A stretch of DNA of 64,000 nucleotides from Paramacrobiotus metropolitanus (GCF_019649055.1 NW_026570293.1:434001-498000), one strand, 5' to 3'. Counted from the first letter of the stretch, positions 34,501-45,415 are shown. A program made the numbers and translations. The notes: generated by a model from the sequence alone, not told the origin.

Positions 34501-34958
34501 AGTAGCTGAACACAGTTTTCCTTACTCCTACGTTTAACCGGCAAATACTGTAAATGGAGATTTGTTATAATCTGTACTTCGTATTCATCGCAGTACGTGT
34601 ACCATCAGTTCGATTAACAAATGCCATTTGCCGGATCTGAACCATTCGGGAGAGGAAAAGCATAAGCCAAATAACGCTCATCAAACAGCTGATTTCGCTG
34701 CAAGACCGACAGGATTCCGAAAAATCACGCCCATGGGTTTCTAATACTGAGTAGTCTGTAGACTGTAGTATTACTTCATCCACTGCAATAATTCAATTCA
34801 GCTTCTATTTTTGGCACTATCAAGAGGGAGTCTTGTTTTGTTTCACCAGAAATAGATCTTTGATATTATTATCGCGCTTCTGGATTTCGGAAGCGCGAAA
34901 TCCGTGCCAAAGCTAGTAAACTAGCTAGCTAGTGTTGGTTTGGGTTGTGTTGGGTAGA
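34501..34958. other. Spacer, nothing recognised
   Basis: AT-rich sequence with short ORFs and no family motif. Confidence 0.35.
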
Positions 34959-35128
34959 TACCGGACACCAGACACACGATATTCTCTGCGGTCTTTCGCA
35001 TGACAGAACTTTTCAAAAATTATGTGATAAGTATTGTTTTCTTGTAAGCTTGTGCACGAGATTAATAAAACATTATCAAGTTTTCTCAGAGACTACCGCA
35101 GAGAATACCGCGCCTCTGATGTCCGGTA
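34959..35128. mobile_element. Compact MITE with roughly 33-bp inverted repeats
   Basis: Left end TACCGGACACCAGACACACG then ATATTCTCTGCGGT; the right end reversed reads TACCGGACATCAGAGGCGCG then GTATTCTCTGCGGT. The interior AAGCTTGTGCACGAGATTAATAAAACATTATCAAG is the family core also seen at 17205, 18230 and 30690. About 170 bp with no coding capacity. Confidence 0.65.
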
Positions 35129-36667
35129 CGCGCATCCATCATGTGGAAGTATCTAAAATCTGGCCGATTATGTCAGTGCCACTGATCCGAAATCTTCTAC
35201 GTGGACGTGTCGGGTCGAAGCCGAATTGTACTTGCTTCCATCAAGTTGCACTTGCTTCCATCAAGTTCCATGGAAGGCGGAGTCTCCATTAATTAAGACA
35301 CGTATGTTCGGTCTTCATTTACGGTTGACGACTCCATCAGATTCGGGAACGGATTCGTGATTTTGTGTATATATTTACAGCCATGTCCCAGATCTTCTCT
35401 GGAAATGAATAATTTATACAAACTCACGGTAACTAAGGCTTAGCCAATCCTACCTTTGCATAGCAACACCTTTCCTTAATTCACGTCTATGAACGGCGTA
35501 GGTTTGCCGTTTTTGAATGGATTTAGGTTCAATGCATTTTACTGCATTTGTGATTCTTTAGAAAATGTATCGTGTTTTATTTTCTAAAGTTCAGAAATCC
35601 TTGCAGCCGGAAACAGGATTTTTCCAAACTACTGTACGTTTTGGCGAACGAACGTATAAAATTGAGCATATTATAACCACGTCTTAGAAATTGTACCTGC
35701 GCGGGCGCCGTTGCAGAAGTGATAAGAAGAATTCTTCACTGATAAGAAGCGGAAGTATAACTAAACTACCTGTTACGGCGGGTCTCGGGTTCCTATGGTG
35801 TGCAAGGTCACCGCACCGGCGCTGAAAACGAACCGCTACAAGAACAAAACTGTTGAAATTGTTATACTGGAGTCGTCTATGCAAAGGCAAGATGTTTTTT
35901 GTCATTAGCTCTGATGAAACGCGCTTGTATCTTTCATTTTATTCGTGTATAAACCTTGGGCAGGAAATATGCTTTTCTTTAACTTTACAAGTGGATATAA
36001 GTACTTGAATTAGCTAGCTTGATAATACAAGCTACCTAGCTAATTCAAGTGCTTATATCCACTTGTAAAGTTAAAGAAAATCATATTTTAATGAGATCTG
36101 GTTGGCATACACTTGTGATTAGATTTGCTTGTAATATGTATGTGCCAATGTGCGTAAAACACGCGGCAATATTGAACCTGCCTAGCACGGCGTAAAATTG
36201 TGCCGATATTAGCGGTACATTTGTATAAGCGTAATGATAACATTACATTGACGGCACAAGTTTATATATGGCGTCATAAGTTTGTATATGGCGTCATAGT
36301 ATATACTAGTACCATACCATATTGTTATCATAATTATAATACAACACATTTTAAAGTCGATATTACGGGATGCTGCAAAAAAGAATACCTAATACTAAAA
36401 ACAGTTAAGAAATATCCTTCATAAAATTATAACACATGCCGCTATTCGCATAAATACATTCTGTATTATTCCGAAAAACAGAAACAACATAGTTAAAAGT
36501 GAATTAAACAGAAGAAGTTTATTCATAAAAAATTGTGCCGTAATGAGTGCCGTTATGAGCCACGATTTCCCTCCCTGGCGCGAACTTAATGTACTTCCGC
36601 TGTGGTTCCGTTCCATCGCGAGCAGCATTATGCTCGTCAATCCAGAAATAGAAGCAAGGGTTCCGAA
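35129..36667. other. Spacer with a long palindrome and TGACGCC motifs
   Basis: No gene recognised. It contains the inverted repeat at 35965-36088 and two tandem copies of AAGTTTNTATATGGCGTCATA at about 36258-36300. The 3' UTR of the gene ending at 36668 should lie at the upper end. Confidence 0.4.
35965..36088. repeat. Long near-perfect palindrome, arms about 56-60 bp
   Basis: The arm AAATATG, then TTTTCTTTAACTTTACAAG, TGGATATAAG and CTTGAATTAGCTAG is repeated inverted after a spacer of about 8 nt. Only a few mismatches and one 3-nt indel separate the arms. It encodes nothing. It may be a foldback element or a recent inverted duplication. Confidence 0.8.
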
Positions 36668-38054
36668 TCATATCGCCGATGACATGCCTAATGCACATCT
36701 GGCGAGCCTTGATTTTGCGTTGTGCGAAAAGATGTTAACAGCCGTCTTATCTACCGCCACTTCCCAGCAGTAACCGCATGCATATCCTCCATATTTTTCA
36801 ACATGGTTCGTTTTCTTCTTAAAGGCAGTGGACATTTTATTTTTATAGCCGTGGCTGCGCTGCATCGGTAACACTCGTTCCTCGTGGCCTTCCGGTGCTT
36901 CCCGAATAGTATGCAAGTCCCCATCGTCTATTTCGCACTCGTCCATCAGAACCCAACCGTCACAGTAGCCAGAAATCAGCATTCGCCCATCACGGACCAA
37001 ACGAGTCGCTTCATCGATGCAAAAATAGGAGGTGTCATCGTACATGACAATGGTCTGCTTCTTGCAGCGGGCTTTCTTTGGTTCAGGCTCCGATCCAGGG
37101 CCAGACGTCTGAGGCCTCTTGATCCGCGTTTGCCCTTTCGAAGCCTAAAGCAGCCGGCAAAAGCGTCAAAACTACGTGTGGCGTCAAAATTGTAATGTGG
37201 CGTCAGTAATATATTAGCGGCGTCATGGTAAACCACTGCGGCGTCAGATGTAGTTAAAGGTTTAAGGATATCGACTGACTTCATTTGTATGGAACCCGAA
37301 GTTCCCAGAATCAGATGGTTCGGGAATTTCCGGACTAGCGGCCCGTGCTGCCGACCCGAATAGCAAGCTAGCGCGAGAGCCTCCAGCGGGTGTTGGCTCC
37401 AGTGCCACCGGGTGGACAGACGCGGCGCGCGATGATGCGTGCAATCCGGCACGGCTTCCGCTCTGGCCTCGCTCAACCGCATGGTCTGTAGCCGAACCAG
37501 CTGACAAAGTCACCCGAAGGGCGGCGTTATTGCCGATGGTTTGTGGAAGAGCAGCCAGCGCCGCTTTGGCCTTTCTAAATTCCTCCCTCCTGTATTCCTT
37601 CTCCCTGGCAAGAGCAGCCTCGAACTACATACGAAATCACGATCTGTATCAGATATACGTTCCGTACATATAATTCATGTGCTTACTTGTTCTTCAGACA
37701 AACTGGCAAGCTCTGTTAGATCGCGGTTGCTCCATGGCACATATGCTCCCGATAAGCCCGCCTGACAATGCATGATACTGAGCAAACAGTAATCAATAAC
37801 ATCCGTAAAGGTCTAAAACCCCGCTAACAATTGGGTACCTGAACGTTGCTGTTCGCGGGATTGCTTGCGCTGCTCGTGGTAGTGCGAGAAGCGGATTTTG
37901 CTGCAGGAGAAGAGGAATGTTGGGCGCTACGGGGAGATGATGCGGACATACGGACAGGGCTGCGGGAAGACGAAGCTGCCGTTGCTGGTGTGGCAGATGC
38001 GGCTGGTGCAGTCGTTGACGCCGTGCGGGAGCGCGTGGTGCGTCTGCTGGACAT
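36668..38054 (-). CDS. Ser/Ala-rich, probably nuclear protein of unknown function
   Basis: Four exons, 38054-37839, 37761-37687, 37624-37280 and 37144-36668, are all phase 0 and give 370 residues. The N-terminus is basic and very rich in Ser, Ala, Thr and Arg (MSSRRTTRSRTAS), probably disordered. Exon 3 has a short charged helix likely to be a coiled coil (FEAALAREKEYRREEFRKAK). Exon 4 has a basic patch (PEPKKARCKKQ) suited to nuclear import. It then has a compact C-terminal domain with several Cys/His (MYDDTSYFCIDEATRLVRDG, CDGWVLMDECEID, YACGYCW, FSHN) that could bind zinc. I do not recognise the domain. The third donor (GTCAGT) is unusual, so that junction is the weakest. Intron 3 contains repeated TGACGCC motifs. 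Confidence 0.6.
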
Positions 38055-39060
38055 TATCCTATAAATTAAACGCGTTATTTATGCCAGTAAACCGAGTTTT
38101 GAACTGTGTCTTACAAACGTAAATTGTCTGTAAAAATGGTTCGTTATGTTGCTTTGGGTCGTGAGAAACCTTATACAGCTGTAGATCACAATTTAATTCA
38201 AATTACGTTTAGGTACAGTTAAAGACTTATAGTAACAAATAAATGCGCATGTACTTGTGCGGGTGCTGCACTTACGTGTTGTTACTGGGACGTTGCTCAT
38301 CGATAAGTGGACGATAACTCAATAAAGCGGGCAGAAGAGTGATATTAAACAGATACTGGCAGATGATAGTTACAAGAGGATGATCAGTCGAAGATTTTAC
38401 TTTATGATAACCTAAGTTCTTCGCAAGTTACAGCGGACTGTAATGAATGCATGTGCCAGCTCTGCATACTGCCGTAGCAACTGCATCCTGTTACAGTGTT
38501 GGCCTTCTACGAAGTATGGTACTCAATTACTGTACTCTGCATTGCTCTACGCCGTCTAATTAATCGCTGGCATAGTTATATGCGCTGGCATACAGTACTG
38601 TATTCCCTTGACCGGTTTCTTCTCTCTGACCAGAGAGCATTTAATTAGAGACCGTTACGGTCATAGATAGGAATGCGGTACTAAAATGAGGAATGTGTCT
38701 GCACAGCTGTATTGTGGTTCTCTCTGCTCTCTGTTAAAAATTTGCATACCTAAGTACAATTTTACGGTTTTGAACTTCTTTCTGCTCCTCTGACCATCGT
38801 CCATAATAAAGTAGTATTTATAAATCCTGAGTTTCTATGATTTACCACCTGTTTGTGATGGGCTGGCCAACAAGGCTCAATACCCGCTAAGTAAGTATCT
38901 CTGGCCCCTTTACAATCAGGCGGCCACTTAAAAAATTCAGTAAGTAGGGAAAAGCTCTGAGTCTTCATACTCAAAGTGAGCAAAATACGAGAAAAATACA
39001 GGTATTTTATTCCTCGGCACTCGGCAGCACGGCAGTACGGTTATACACTTAGCGAAATGC
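38055..39060. other. Upstream region of the Ser/Ala-rich protein gene
   Basis: Likely carries its promoter at the lower end; otherwise no recognised gene. A minus ORF at 38762-38983 has no family feature. Confidence 0.35.
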
Positions 39061-39140
39061 CATGCAGAAGACACTGCAGATGCCATGCAAGCAGATGCCA
39101 TGCAGATGCCATGCAGATGCCATGCAGATGCCATGCAAGG
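39050..39140 (+). repeat. 11-bp minisatellite (ATGCCATGCAG)n
   Basis: Five to six imperfect copies of an 11-bp unit lie directly upstream of the inverted exon at 39174. Unit spacing is 11 bp with one 3-nt insertion, so it is not a CRISPR array. Confidence 0.8.
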
Positions 39141-39173
39141 ACATTGTATGCGTCAAAAAATCTTTTCTTGCAG

Positions 39174-39245
39174 GGTGCTGTCATTTACGGATTTGCAGAT
39201 CGAGGTGTGACCTTTAGTGTTTCGGCGGCTCCCGCCACAGGATAA
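39174..39245 (+). pseudogene. Inverted last exon of Cys/Thr-rich copy 1
   Basis: After a plus-strand acceptor (TTTTCTTGCAG) the frame reads GAVIYGFADRGVTFSV, then SAAPATG and stop. This matches exon 6 of the intact gene (FAFANSGGVTFHVSAVPATG). The other five exons of this copy are on the minus strand at higher coordinates, so an inversion separates it from its gene. Confidence 0.75.
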
Positions 39246-40019
39246 CCCTCACTCCTGAGACGCAGTCCAGACATGAGCCAAATTAGGAAAGACTCCTACA
39301 GCTCGGTTTGCAGTTGTGAAAACAGTCGTCATCTTACGAGTCTATCGTAATAATATTAGCAAACATGGTAACGTAGTTTTCTGATGACTGATGGTATTTT
39401 TTTTAACATCATGTGTTCGCAATGCTGAATGCCACAACAGGACACCGAGCTTTTCCTTTTCCACAGCCACTATGCAGTAATTAATGGAGGTTAACAGGAA
39501 TTATAGCACAGATACAATAACGAATGAAGTATACTGCTGTTATGAACAGTGAGCTGTTTCTAGGGGACAGTAAGCAAATAAATAATTTGCTTACCGCGCT
39601 GCTGGCTTCGAGCGTTATCGTGGATGGAACCGGGGGTTTGTCACTGAAGCCGTTAGATGTACAGGTGTACAACTTCCCGTTAATGTAAATATCGGAGAAA
39701 CACTGCTGCAAGTGTTGAAGCGGAATTATTTGCCTCGTATAGCTCATAATATTAAAATTATCTAGAATTAATATTAATATTATTTAGAAAATCGTCTTGT
39801 TTTGTATGCAGTCTGATGTGTAAAAGGACTCAAAACTTTTTATGCAGAATATCCATCGTTTTTTAGTGATAAATAATGCCCAAGAACCAGTTTTTCACTC
39901 ACCAAAGTGTTGCTGGTCACGGTAAGCTGCAAGAAAAAAAGTGAGCAAAGAGAATCAGTGATTTTTAATAGAAATGGATGCGCGTGGCTACCACGGCCTA
40001 AGCTGAAAGAAAAGTTGCG

Positions 40020-40548
40020 GACGAATTCCTACACATAAATGCCTTAATGCCATTGTGAAGCGCAGCCTCGCATCGGCCGGCTTCGAAAATGAATTGGAAC
40101 CTCTCGGTATTTTCCCAACAGACAGCAAGCGTCCAGACGGCGTCACCTTGACACCATGGGAGAGAGGACGCATGTTGGCATGGGACGCTACGTGCGTCAA
40201 CACCATGGCCATTTAGCGACATCCGGACAAGCAGGAGCAGCAGCTGCGCAGGCCGAGCAGGGCAGGATTGAGAAATATCGTAACATCGGTCAGGACTACA
40301 TATTTCGTGCTCTGTGCTTCGAGACGCTTGGACCGCCCGGACCGGATGCTGCCCGCACGATAACGGAATTTGGACAGATGATACGACAGGAAACCGGCGA
40401 AAAACGAGCTACGGAATATCTTCGCCAGCGGATCAGCATAGAAATTCAACGAGGAAATGCAGCATCGATCTTGGGGACAGCGCCGATGGGAGCAAATTTA
40501 GATCAAAGTTTCTCTGTAATTAGGCCGCCTGTGTCGATTGATGCTTAA
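40020..40548 (+). mobile_element. Retroelement C-terminal fragment with nuclease-like motif
   Basis: The first frame (40020-40205) reads HKCLNAIVKRSLASAGF, then KRPDGVTLTPW and LAWDATCVNT. The RPDG plus WDAT spacing resembles a PD-(D/E)XK-type nuclease core found near the C-terminus of some animal retroelement proteins. After a stop (ATTTAG) the homologous frame shifts and continues to 40548 with YIFRALCFETLGPPGP, then TGEKRATEYLRQRIS and IQRGNAASILGT. It is a 5'-truncated, frameshifted copy lying in intron 3 of the disrupted Cys/Thr-rich gene, in the opposite orientation. The family name is not certain. Confidence 0.6.
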
Positions 40549-40789
40549 TGAGTGATTGTTTCCATATCTGTGTTGATCTGAAATCCACTGTTAATTGTAA
40601 TAATAAATACGTTCATTGTGAATGAATTACCGTACTTTGCACAGAATGTTCTGTCTGTCACCTGATTAATGCATTGCTGAACATGTAAACCGAGCCGCTT
40701 TCGAAACAACCAGCCGAATAAAGCAATCGCAAAGTAAAAAAAAATAGAAATGGACTACAGAGTCGAATGTAATGTCAATAGAGTGCTAC
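40549..40789. other. 3' flank of the retroelement fragment
   Basis: No coding signal. An AATAAA at about 40602-40607 and an A-rich run at about 40735-40750 could be the 3' end of the retroelement copy. Confidence 0.4.
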
Positions 40790-41712
40790 CGTTAAAGCGC
40801 CGTTGGGCAGGCCAATGATCTGGAACAGGCAAAAGTTTGTAGGGGTACTATCGGAATCCATCTTTAAAGTTGCCGGAGTGGAGAACGTCGGATAAATACA
40901 GCCGCCACATGCTACAAAAGCATAGACAGACCGACATTACAGTGTGGATGCAATCGTTTCTGGCTGCTGGTGCTGTACACAATTACATTCCAGCCTTCCA
41001 GGTGACTAATTTCTTTCGTAAAGGTACAGAGAAACATGTAGAATGATGGAATGCGCTAAACTAGCCACATGTACTTGGCATGGCTAGTTCACGTCGAATA
41101 CTGATGTAAGAAAATACATTATACTGTATAACGATAGTATTAAGTTAGTACTAATTAATAGTATATATGAATATAATGTGATTACTTCAGTGTATAGCTA
41201 GCGGCCCCCTTGCTGACCGTCAACATCGCGCTTACTACGTACTATAAGCAAAGTCTTTAAAGCTTACGCTCAAGTCGTCTCAGCGGAGGCAGAACTGCCC
41301 CTGCTCCTTCAACTAGGCTCCTAGCAAAGAAAGCCATAAAAACATGTAGCAAGCCCGGGCCTGCATAATGTGTGCCTCTCGAACACAAAGGCGCGCCTTA
41401 CAAAAGAGCATTGTTCGGTCTGTTTAGTTGAAACAAAACAGCCAGATTCCAACTAAGTTCTGCAACGAGCGCAGCAGAACTGTGTGGCGACTTCCTTATT
41501 CCTGCATGAGCACTTACTCGCCTGATACACTGCTGTCTCTCAGAAAGTGAAAGTTTACCTTCGGGAATAACATTGGATTTCTTTCAGCTACGCCGAATGA
41601 ATAACTTTAAATACGAGTAGCAATTATTTATTAAAACATGTGATCTCCGTTTTCATCAAGCTGCAAGCGGTTGTTGCGGTTATTGTGTAAATACACAATA
41701 AGTTTTGTTAAA

Positions 41713-41863
41713 ATGGATCGGCGCATTATTAAAGATCGTGATACCGGTCGACGAAAAATCTTTAATGGGAAGCGTTGGTGTTTAGTTTGCTCTGTAGAAT
41801 CGTGTTCTAATATTGCGGCACTACGAGGTTTTTGTGGATCCCATGCAAAGAATAATGGAGTTG
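41713..41863 (+). CDS. Orphan first exon with a small zinc-binding module
   Basis: From the ATG at 41713 the frame encodes MDRRIIKDRDTGRRKIFNGK, then RWCLVCSVESCSNIAALRGF and CGSHAKNNG, ending at a GTAAGT donor in phase 1. The C-x2-C-x4-C-x9-C-x2-H pattern resembles WRKY19-like zinc fingers and related short animal zinc modules. No downstream exon can be linked by eye, and it lies within intron 2 of the disrupted Cys/Thr-rich gene but on the other strand. Probably the 5' exon of a transposed or broken gene. Confidence 0.4.
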
Positions 41864-42730
41864 GTAAGTTGTTCGGTGAAGTTGGCGGGGTGTTTGTGTG
41901 TGTTTGTGTGTTTGTGATTTTTTTTATTTGTTCAGTCTTTTTGTGTAAAACGGGAATAAAAAGCGGCTGTTTATTTAGTTTTATACTCGTATTTACTGAA
42001 GACTGTATTTAAACAAAGGCTAATCGGTAAAAGTAAAAATTAACTACTAATCGGTAAAAGTAAAAGCAAAGTGCTACTAATCGAAAAAAGTAAAAACTAC
42101 TTACAGGCAACAAAGTCTGCTAGAACAGAGGCCAACAGAAGTTCACTGTATTCTTGTGCCTGTTCCCTTTCGGTATGATGTGCTGCATTTCACACATCTG
42201 CGCGTTTCGGGTAATCTGTATTATGCAGGGATGCCCGGGCTTGCTACACTTTTGTTTACACAGTGAAACAGCCTAGTAAGACTTTGCGAAAAGTGGCCAG
42301 GCCCTGCTCTAAGTTTATAACCAATACCTTTACACAAGGAATTTTTCACCGGGCTTGCACATTTGACTGACGAAGTCACGATGGACAAAGATTAAACATG
42401 GGCAGCTATATACTGCAGCTGCACTTACGGGCTACAGCTTTGCCATCGAAGTCAACAAGAACGCCGTATGTGGCGCATCCAGTGTTCAGCGGTGCCGTTG
42501 TAGTCGTCGTCACCGTGGTGGTCGGAGACGGCGTTGGACATGCCGGTGTCGTGTGGTACACGCTGGACACGTGGTACTTGAGCAACTAGGGCATGTTGTC
42601 GCTGCAGCTGCAGAAAAGAACAGTATTATGTCGTACTAGCCTCTTTATTGATGAAAACCGAAACACAGAAGAGCCAGTAAAAAAAACATTGAGAGCAAGC
42701 GAAAAAGCTACACTTTATAACATCCAGAGT

Positions 42731-43045
42731 TCATTTAACTTTTCCGCTTCCCCCATTGTACGTACCCATGACTGACGCCGCATTGCCCCGTTGTATCTCC
42801 AGAGAAAGTCGCTGTCGGAGGAATTCATGCGAGCGTTTTTCTCCTGTGTGGTCCCACAGGCGCTTTCCTAGCTCCTTGATAAGGGCGATAGCCGATGGTC
42901 CCCACGACCCCATTGTTTCGAAAGCTATCGGGGCGAAAATGTATCTGCCGTTCAAATACAAGTACGTTCTTGACTTCTTTTCTTCCGCCAGAATAGCGGC
43001 CGCTCCCGCATTTGTCGAAGTGGACTTGACACAGTATTATTAACC
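42731..43045 (-). mobile_element. Retroelement C-terminal fragment (second copy)
   Basis: The minus frame reads STSTNAGAAAILAEEKK, then YIFAPIAFETMGSWGP, IKELGKRLWDHTGEKR and FLRQRLSLEIQRGNAASVMG. It aligns with 40020-40548 from its middle to the end. Inserted in intron 1 of the disrupted Cys/Thr-rich gene, on the same strand. No frameshift is seen in this piece, but the upstream part is missing. Confidence 0.65.
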
Positions 43046-43526
43046 AGTGAAGTGTCAAAATCCATCTCTTCATTATGATGCGAACACTCTATACCGTGAC
43101 CTTTAAGTAGTTGGCGATCAACTTACTTGTTGTTGGATACAGTCGACATTTGTTACCATCCTGATACGCTAGCGAGGGATCACAAACGCATTTCCTGTGA
43201 ACGTTACAGATGGAGGCCGAGTCGGCGCAGCGGTGCCCAATCCCGGCACAGTGACAGTTGAGGGCGGCCTTGGCGGTGGGTCCAGCGCAAGCCATCTCGA
43301 AGGCCACGTCGGCTGGACTGCCCACATCCACCAGCTTGCGCGTCATTGCTGGCGTGTCCGCTAGGGCGCTGGAGGCGGCGGTCAGCGAAGGGGACGTGGG
43401 TGGCAGTCTGATAGTTTGTCCGAGAATGTTAATGATACCGAGCGGGAGGACTTGCTGGCCAGTTGTCTCCTGATAAGGCCAAGCTGAGCAGCTTAACGCC
43501 AGATAGATCGCAATAATTCTTGACAT

Positions 43527-44060
43527 TTTACGCACAGCACAGCCAACATTGGAATGATACGGTTAATCAATGCGGAATCGCTTCGTCTCTACGGCGTATT
43601 ACGAAAGTTCAATTCAATGTTTCGTGTCAATATGTTCAATATATTCAATATGTTCAGTTTATGTTTCAATTATGGCAGTTAACAATGGCAGGCGCTCTCG
43701 GTGTTATTATTAAGGCCACAGCGTGCATTGGTGTTTTTATTAAAACCTCAACGATGGCGTCGTTTCCAGCACCTAATTTTGACAATCGTAATCAGGTGCT
43801 ATAATTGCGGTTATGAAGGTTGCTTTTGTTCCTAACTAGGAAAATGCACAAGTGGGTTCATTGTAAGACCGGAACACAGCGCTTAGCAAGGCATGTTTCC
43901 CAAGCCTATGAAGTTTTGAATACTTGTATCTGTTAGCTGCTTAGTATCTTCGAAAATGTTTCATTTGCATTGTGTACGAAACATCGCAAATCAAAAATCA
44001 AGCAACTACATGGCCCCAAGATCATAAAAGGGGCTTTCAGAGGCCCAGGCAAGTGTTCCC
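43527..44060. other. Upstream region of Cys/Thr-rich copy 1
   Basis: Expected promoter region. No TATA box can be assigned with confidence; plus-strand ORFs here look non-coding. Confidence 0.35.
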
Positions 44061-44140
44061 TATAATGGCTTCCGTCACCCACCTGGAGTGTGACGTTACC
44101 GCACTGCATATGGCTAAATCTGGCGCGGTACATAAGCACG

Positions 44141-44181
44141 ATGTTTAGCCACAACGTAAAACTCACGTTGTGGCTAAACAT
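44141..44181. repeat. Perfect 17-bp stem hairpin
   Basis: ATGTTTAGCCACAACGT, a 7-nt loop, then ACGTTGTGGCTAAACAT. The stem uses the inner end of the inverted-repeat element at 44069, duplicated in opposite orientation. Confidence 0.8.
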
Positions 44182-44872
44182 GGTGTTGCGCTGCGGGATT
44201 GTAGATTTTTTATGATTGTCATTTATTAATTCTCAAAAAAAAATTTTCGGGTACGAGTAAGACTTACAAGCCTGTTTCGCACTAGGTCAGCATCTAACCG
44301 TTGAATTTACGTACTACCACGCTTTTGCTCTTAAATGAATATTTCAACCCCATGTGGAAGATAAATACTTTTCCGAAAAAGTCTGCTGTGTGATTTTATT
44401 TCAGTCAGCATTATTAAGTGGGATACCCTCCCATGAAACGTTTTATCCAACGGCAACGACGTTTCGGAAAGTCGTGTGGCAATACTTGGCCCGACCGCAG
44501 GACCACGCATGTGTGTTTTTTTTAAAGCTGTCATGAGAGCCGCTTAATCATCGACGAAGAACCCACCGGTGCAATGAACCTACGGCTGCAGTGTACGTTT
44601 TTGGTGAAATTACCCAAGAAACTTTCGCATTGCTACTTCTGTAGAAGCTGCACGTACCTTTGAGTGCTAGAGCGTTGTGAGCAAAAGTAACCTGGTACAT
44701 GGTACCAAATGTATGGGGGAAAAGCAGGCTACTCGAACCATTCCCCTTGGGAAAAGCAGGCCACTCGAACTACTATACTGCTGCCGTGAGCAGGCTGGAG
44801 TTTTACGTTTTGGCTAAATATGGTGCTTATGGTGTACCGCGCCGGATGTAGCCTTATGTACTGCCGTACATC

Positions 44873-44915
44873 GTTCACATGAAAACATCGTTCACATGAC
44901 ATCGTTTACATGAAA
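44873..44915 (+). repeat. Short tandem repeat (ACATCGTTCACATGAAA)
   Basis: Three imperfect copies of a 14-17 bp unit: ACATCGTTCACATGAAA, ACATCGTTCACATG and ACATCGTTTACATGAAA. Confidence 0.65.
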
Positions 44916-45415
44916 AAGAACTTCTATTCTCGGTAAACTGCAACACATTTTCTGTTCGTTCAATGTATGTTTTTGTAAGCATTCTGGTACCATAGGTAAT
45001 ACAGGTAAGAGAAAACCCTACTCCAACCGTTTCCCTTTGGCTTCTGCCAAGACCCGACGAGCGTGACGTTGTGGCTGAACATAACGCTTAGGTACCGCAC
45101 CAGACTTAACCATACATACTGCCGTAACGTCCCGCTCCAGGTGGGCGACGGCAGCAGTACAGGGAAATGGTTGGAGTACCGTACAATGACTTTCAACTCC
45201 TGTTTATCAGAGTGCTGTACTGCAGTATAGTATTCCAGCGCGAACTTCCTCATTTTATGATTACTTCCTTGCACCATCCTGTTACTTCCTTATATTACTG
45301 TTTTTACTTCCTTGTATGACGTCATTTCTTACTTCCGTAACAAACAGACAGACAGACACTTTTTAATTTCGTCTGAATTAGAGGACCTTCGCTGCGCTCC
45401 GGTCGATTATACCCT

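Larger units (their letters stand above)
39174..43526 (-). pseudogene. Secreted Cys/Thr-rich protein gene, copy 1, disrupted
   Basis: Paralogue of the plus-strand gene at 46133. Minus-strand exons are 43526-43127 (400 nt), 42607-42429 (179 nt), 40911-40790 (122 nt), 39926-39903 (24 nt) and 39705-39595 (111 nt). All match the lengths of the intact copy except exon 2, which is 16 nt shorter, so the frame is lost within the CPACTT region. The last exon (GFADRGVTFSVSAAPATG, then stop) is present only in the opposite orientation at 39174-39245, behind a plus-strand acceptor. Retroelement fragments lie in introns 1 and 3. Exon 1 still encodes a signal peptide and the CNVHRKCVCDPSLAYQDG module. It may yield a truncated secreted product. 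Confidence 0.8.
44069..45153. mobile_element. Inverted-repeat element, about 1.1 kb
   Basis: About 90 bp at 44069-44157 is the imperfect reverse complement of 45064-45153 (shared: CACCTGGAG, GACGTTAC, GGCTAAATCTGG with GGTTAAGTCTGG, GCGGTAC, TAGCCACAACGT with CAGCCACAACGT). A third partial copy lies at about 44815-44850. No transposase is seen. Probably a non-autonomous DNA transposon or a pair of MITEs. Confidence 0.5.

Noticed and set aside
36976-37482. 168-codon minus ORF within the Ser/Ala-rich gene locus
   Set aside because: It overlaps exon 3 and the following intron in a different frame. The four-exon phase-0 model explains the region better.
39050-39140. CRISPR-like regular repeats
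   Set aside because: Contiguous 11-bp units without spacers in a eukaryotic intron-rich context; a minisatellite.
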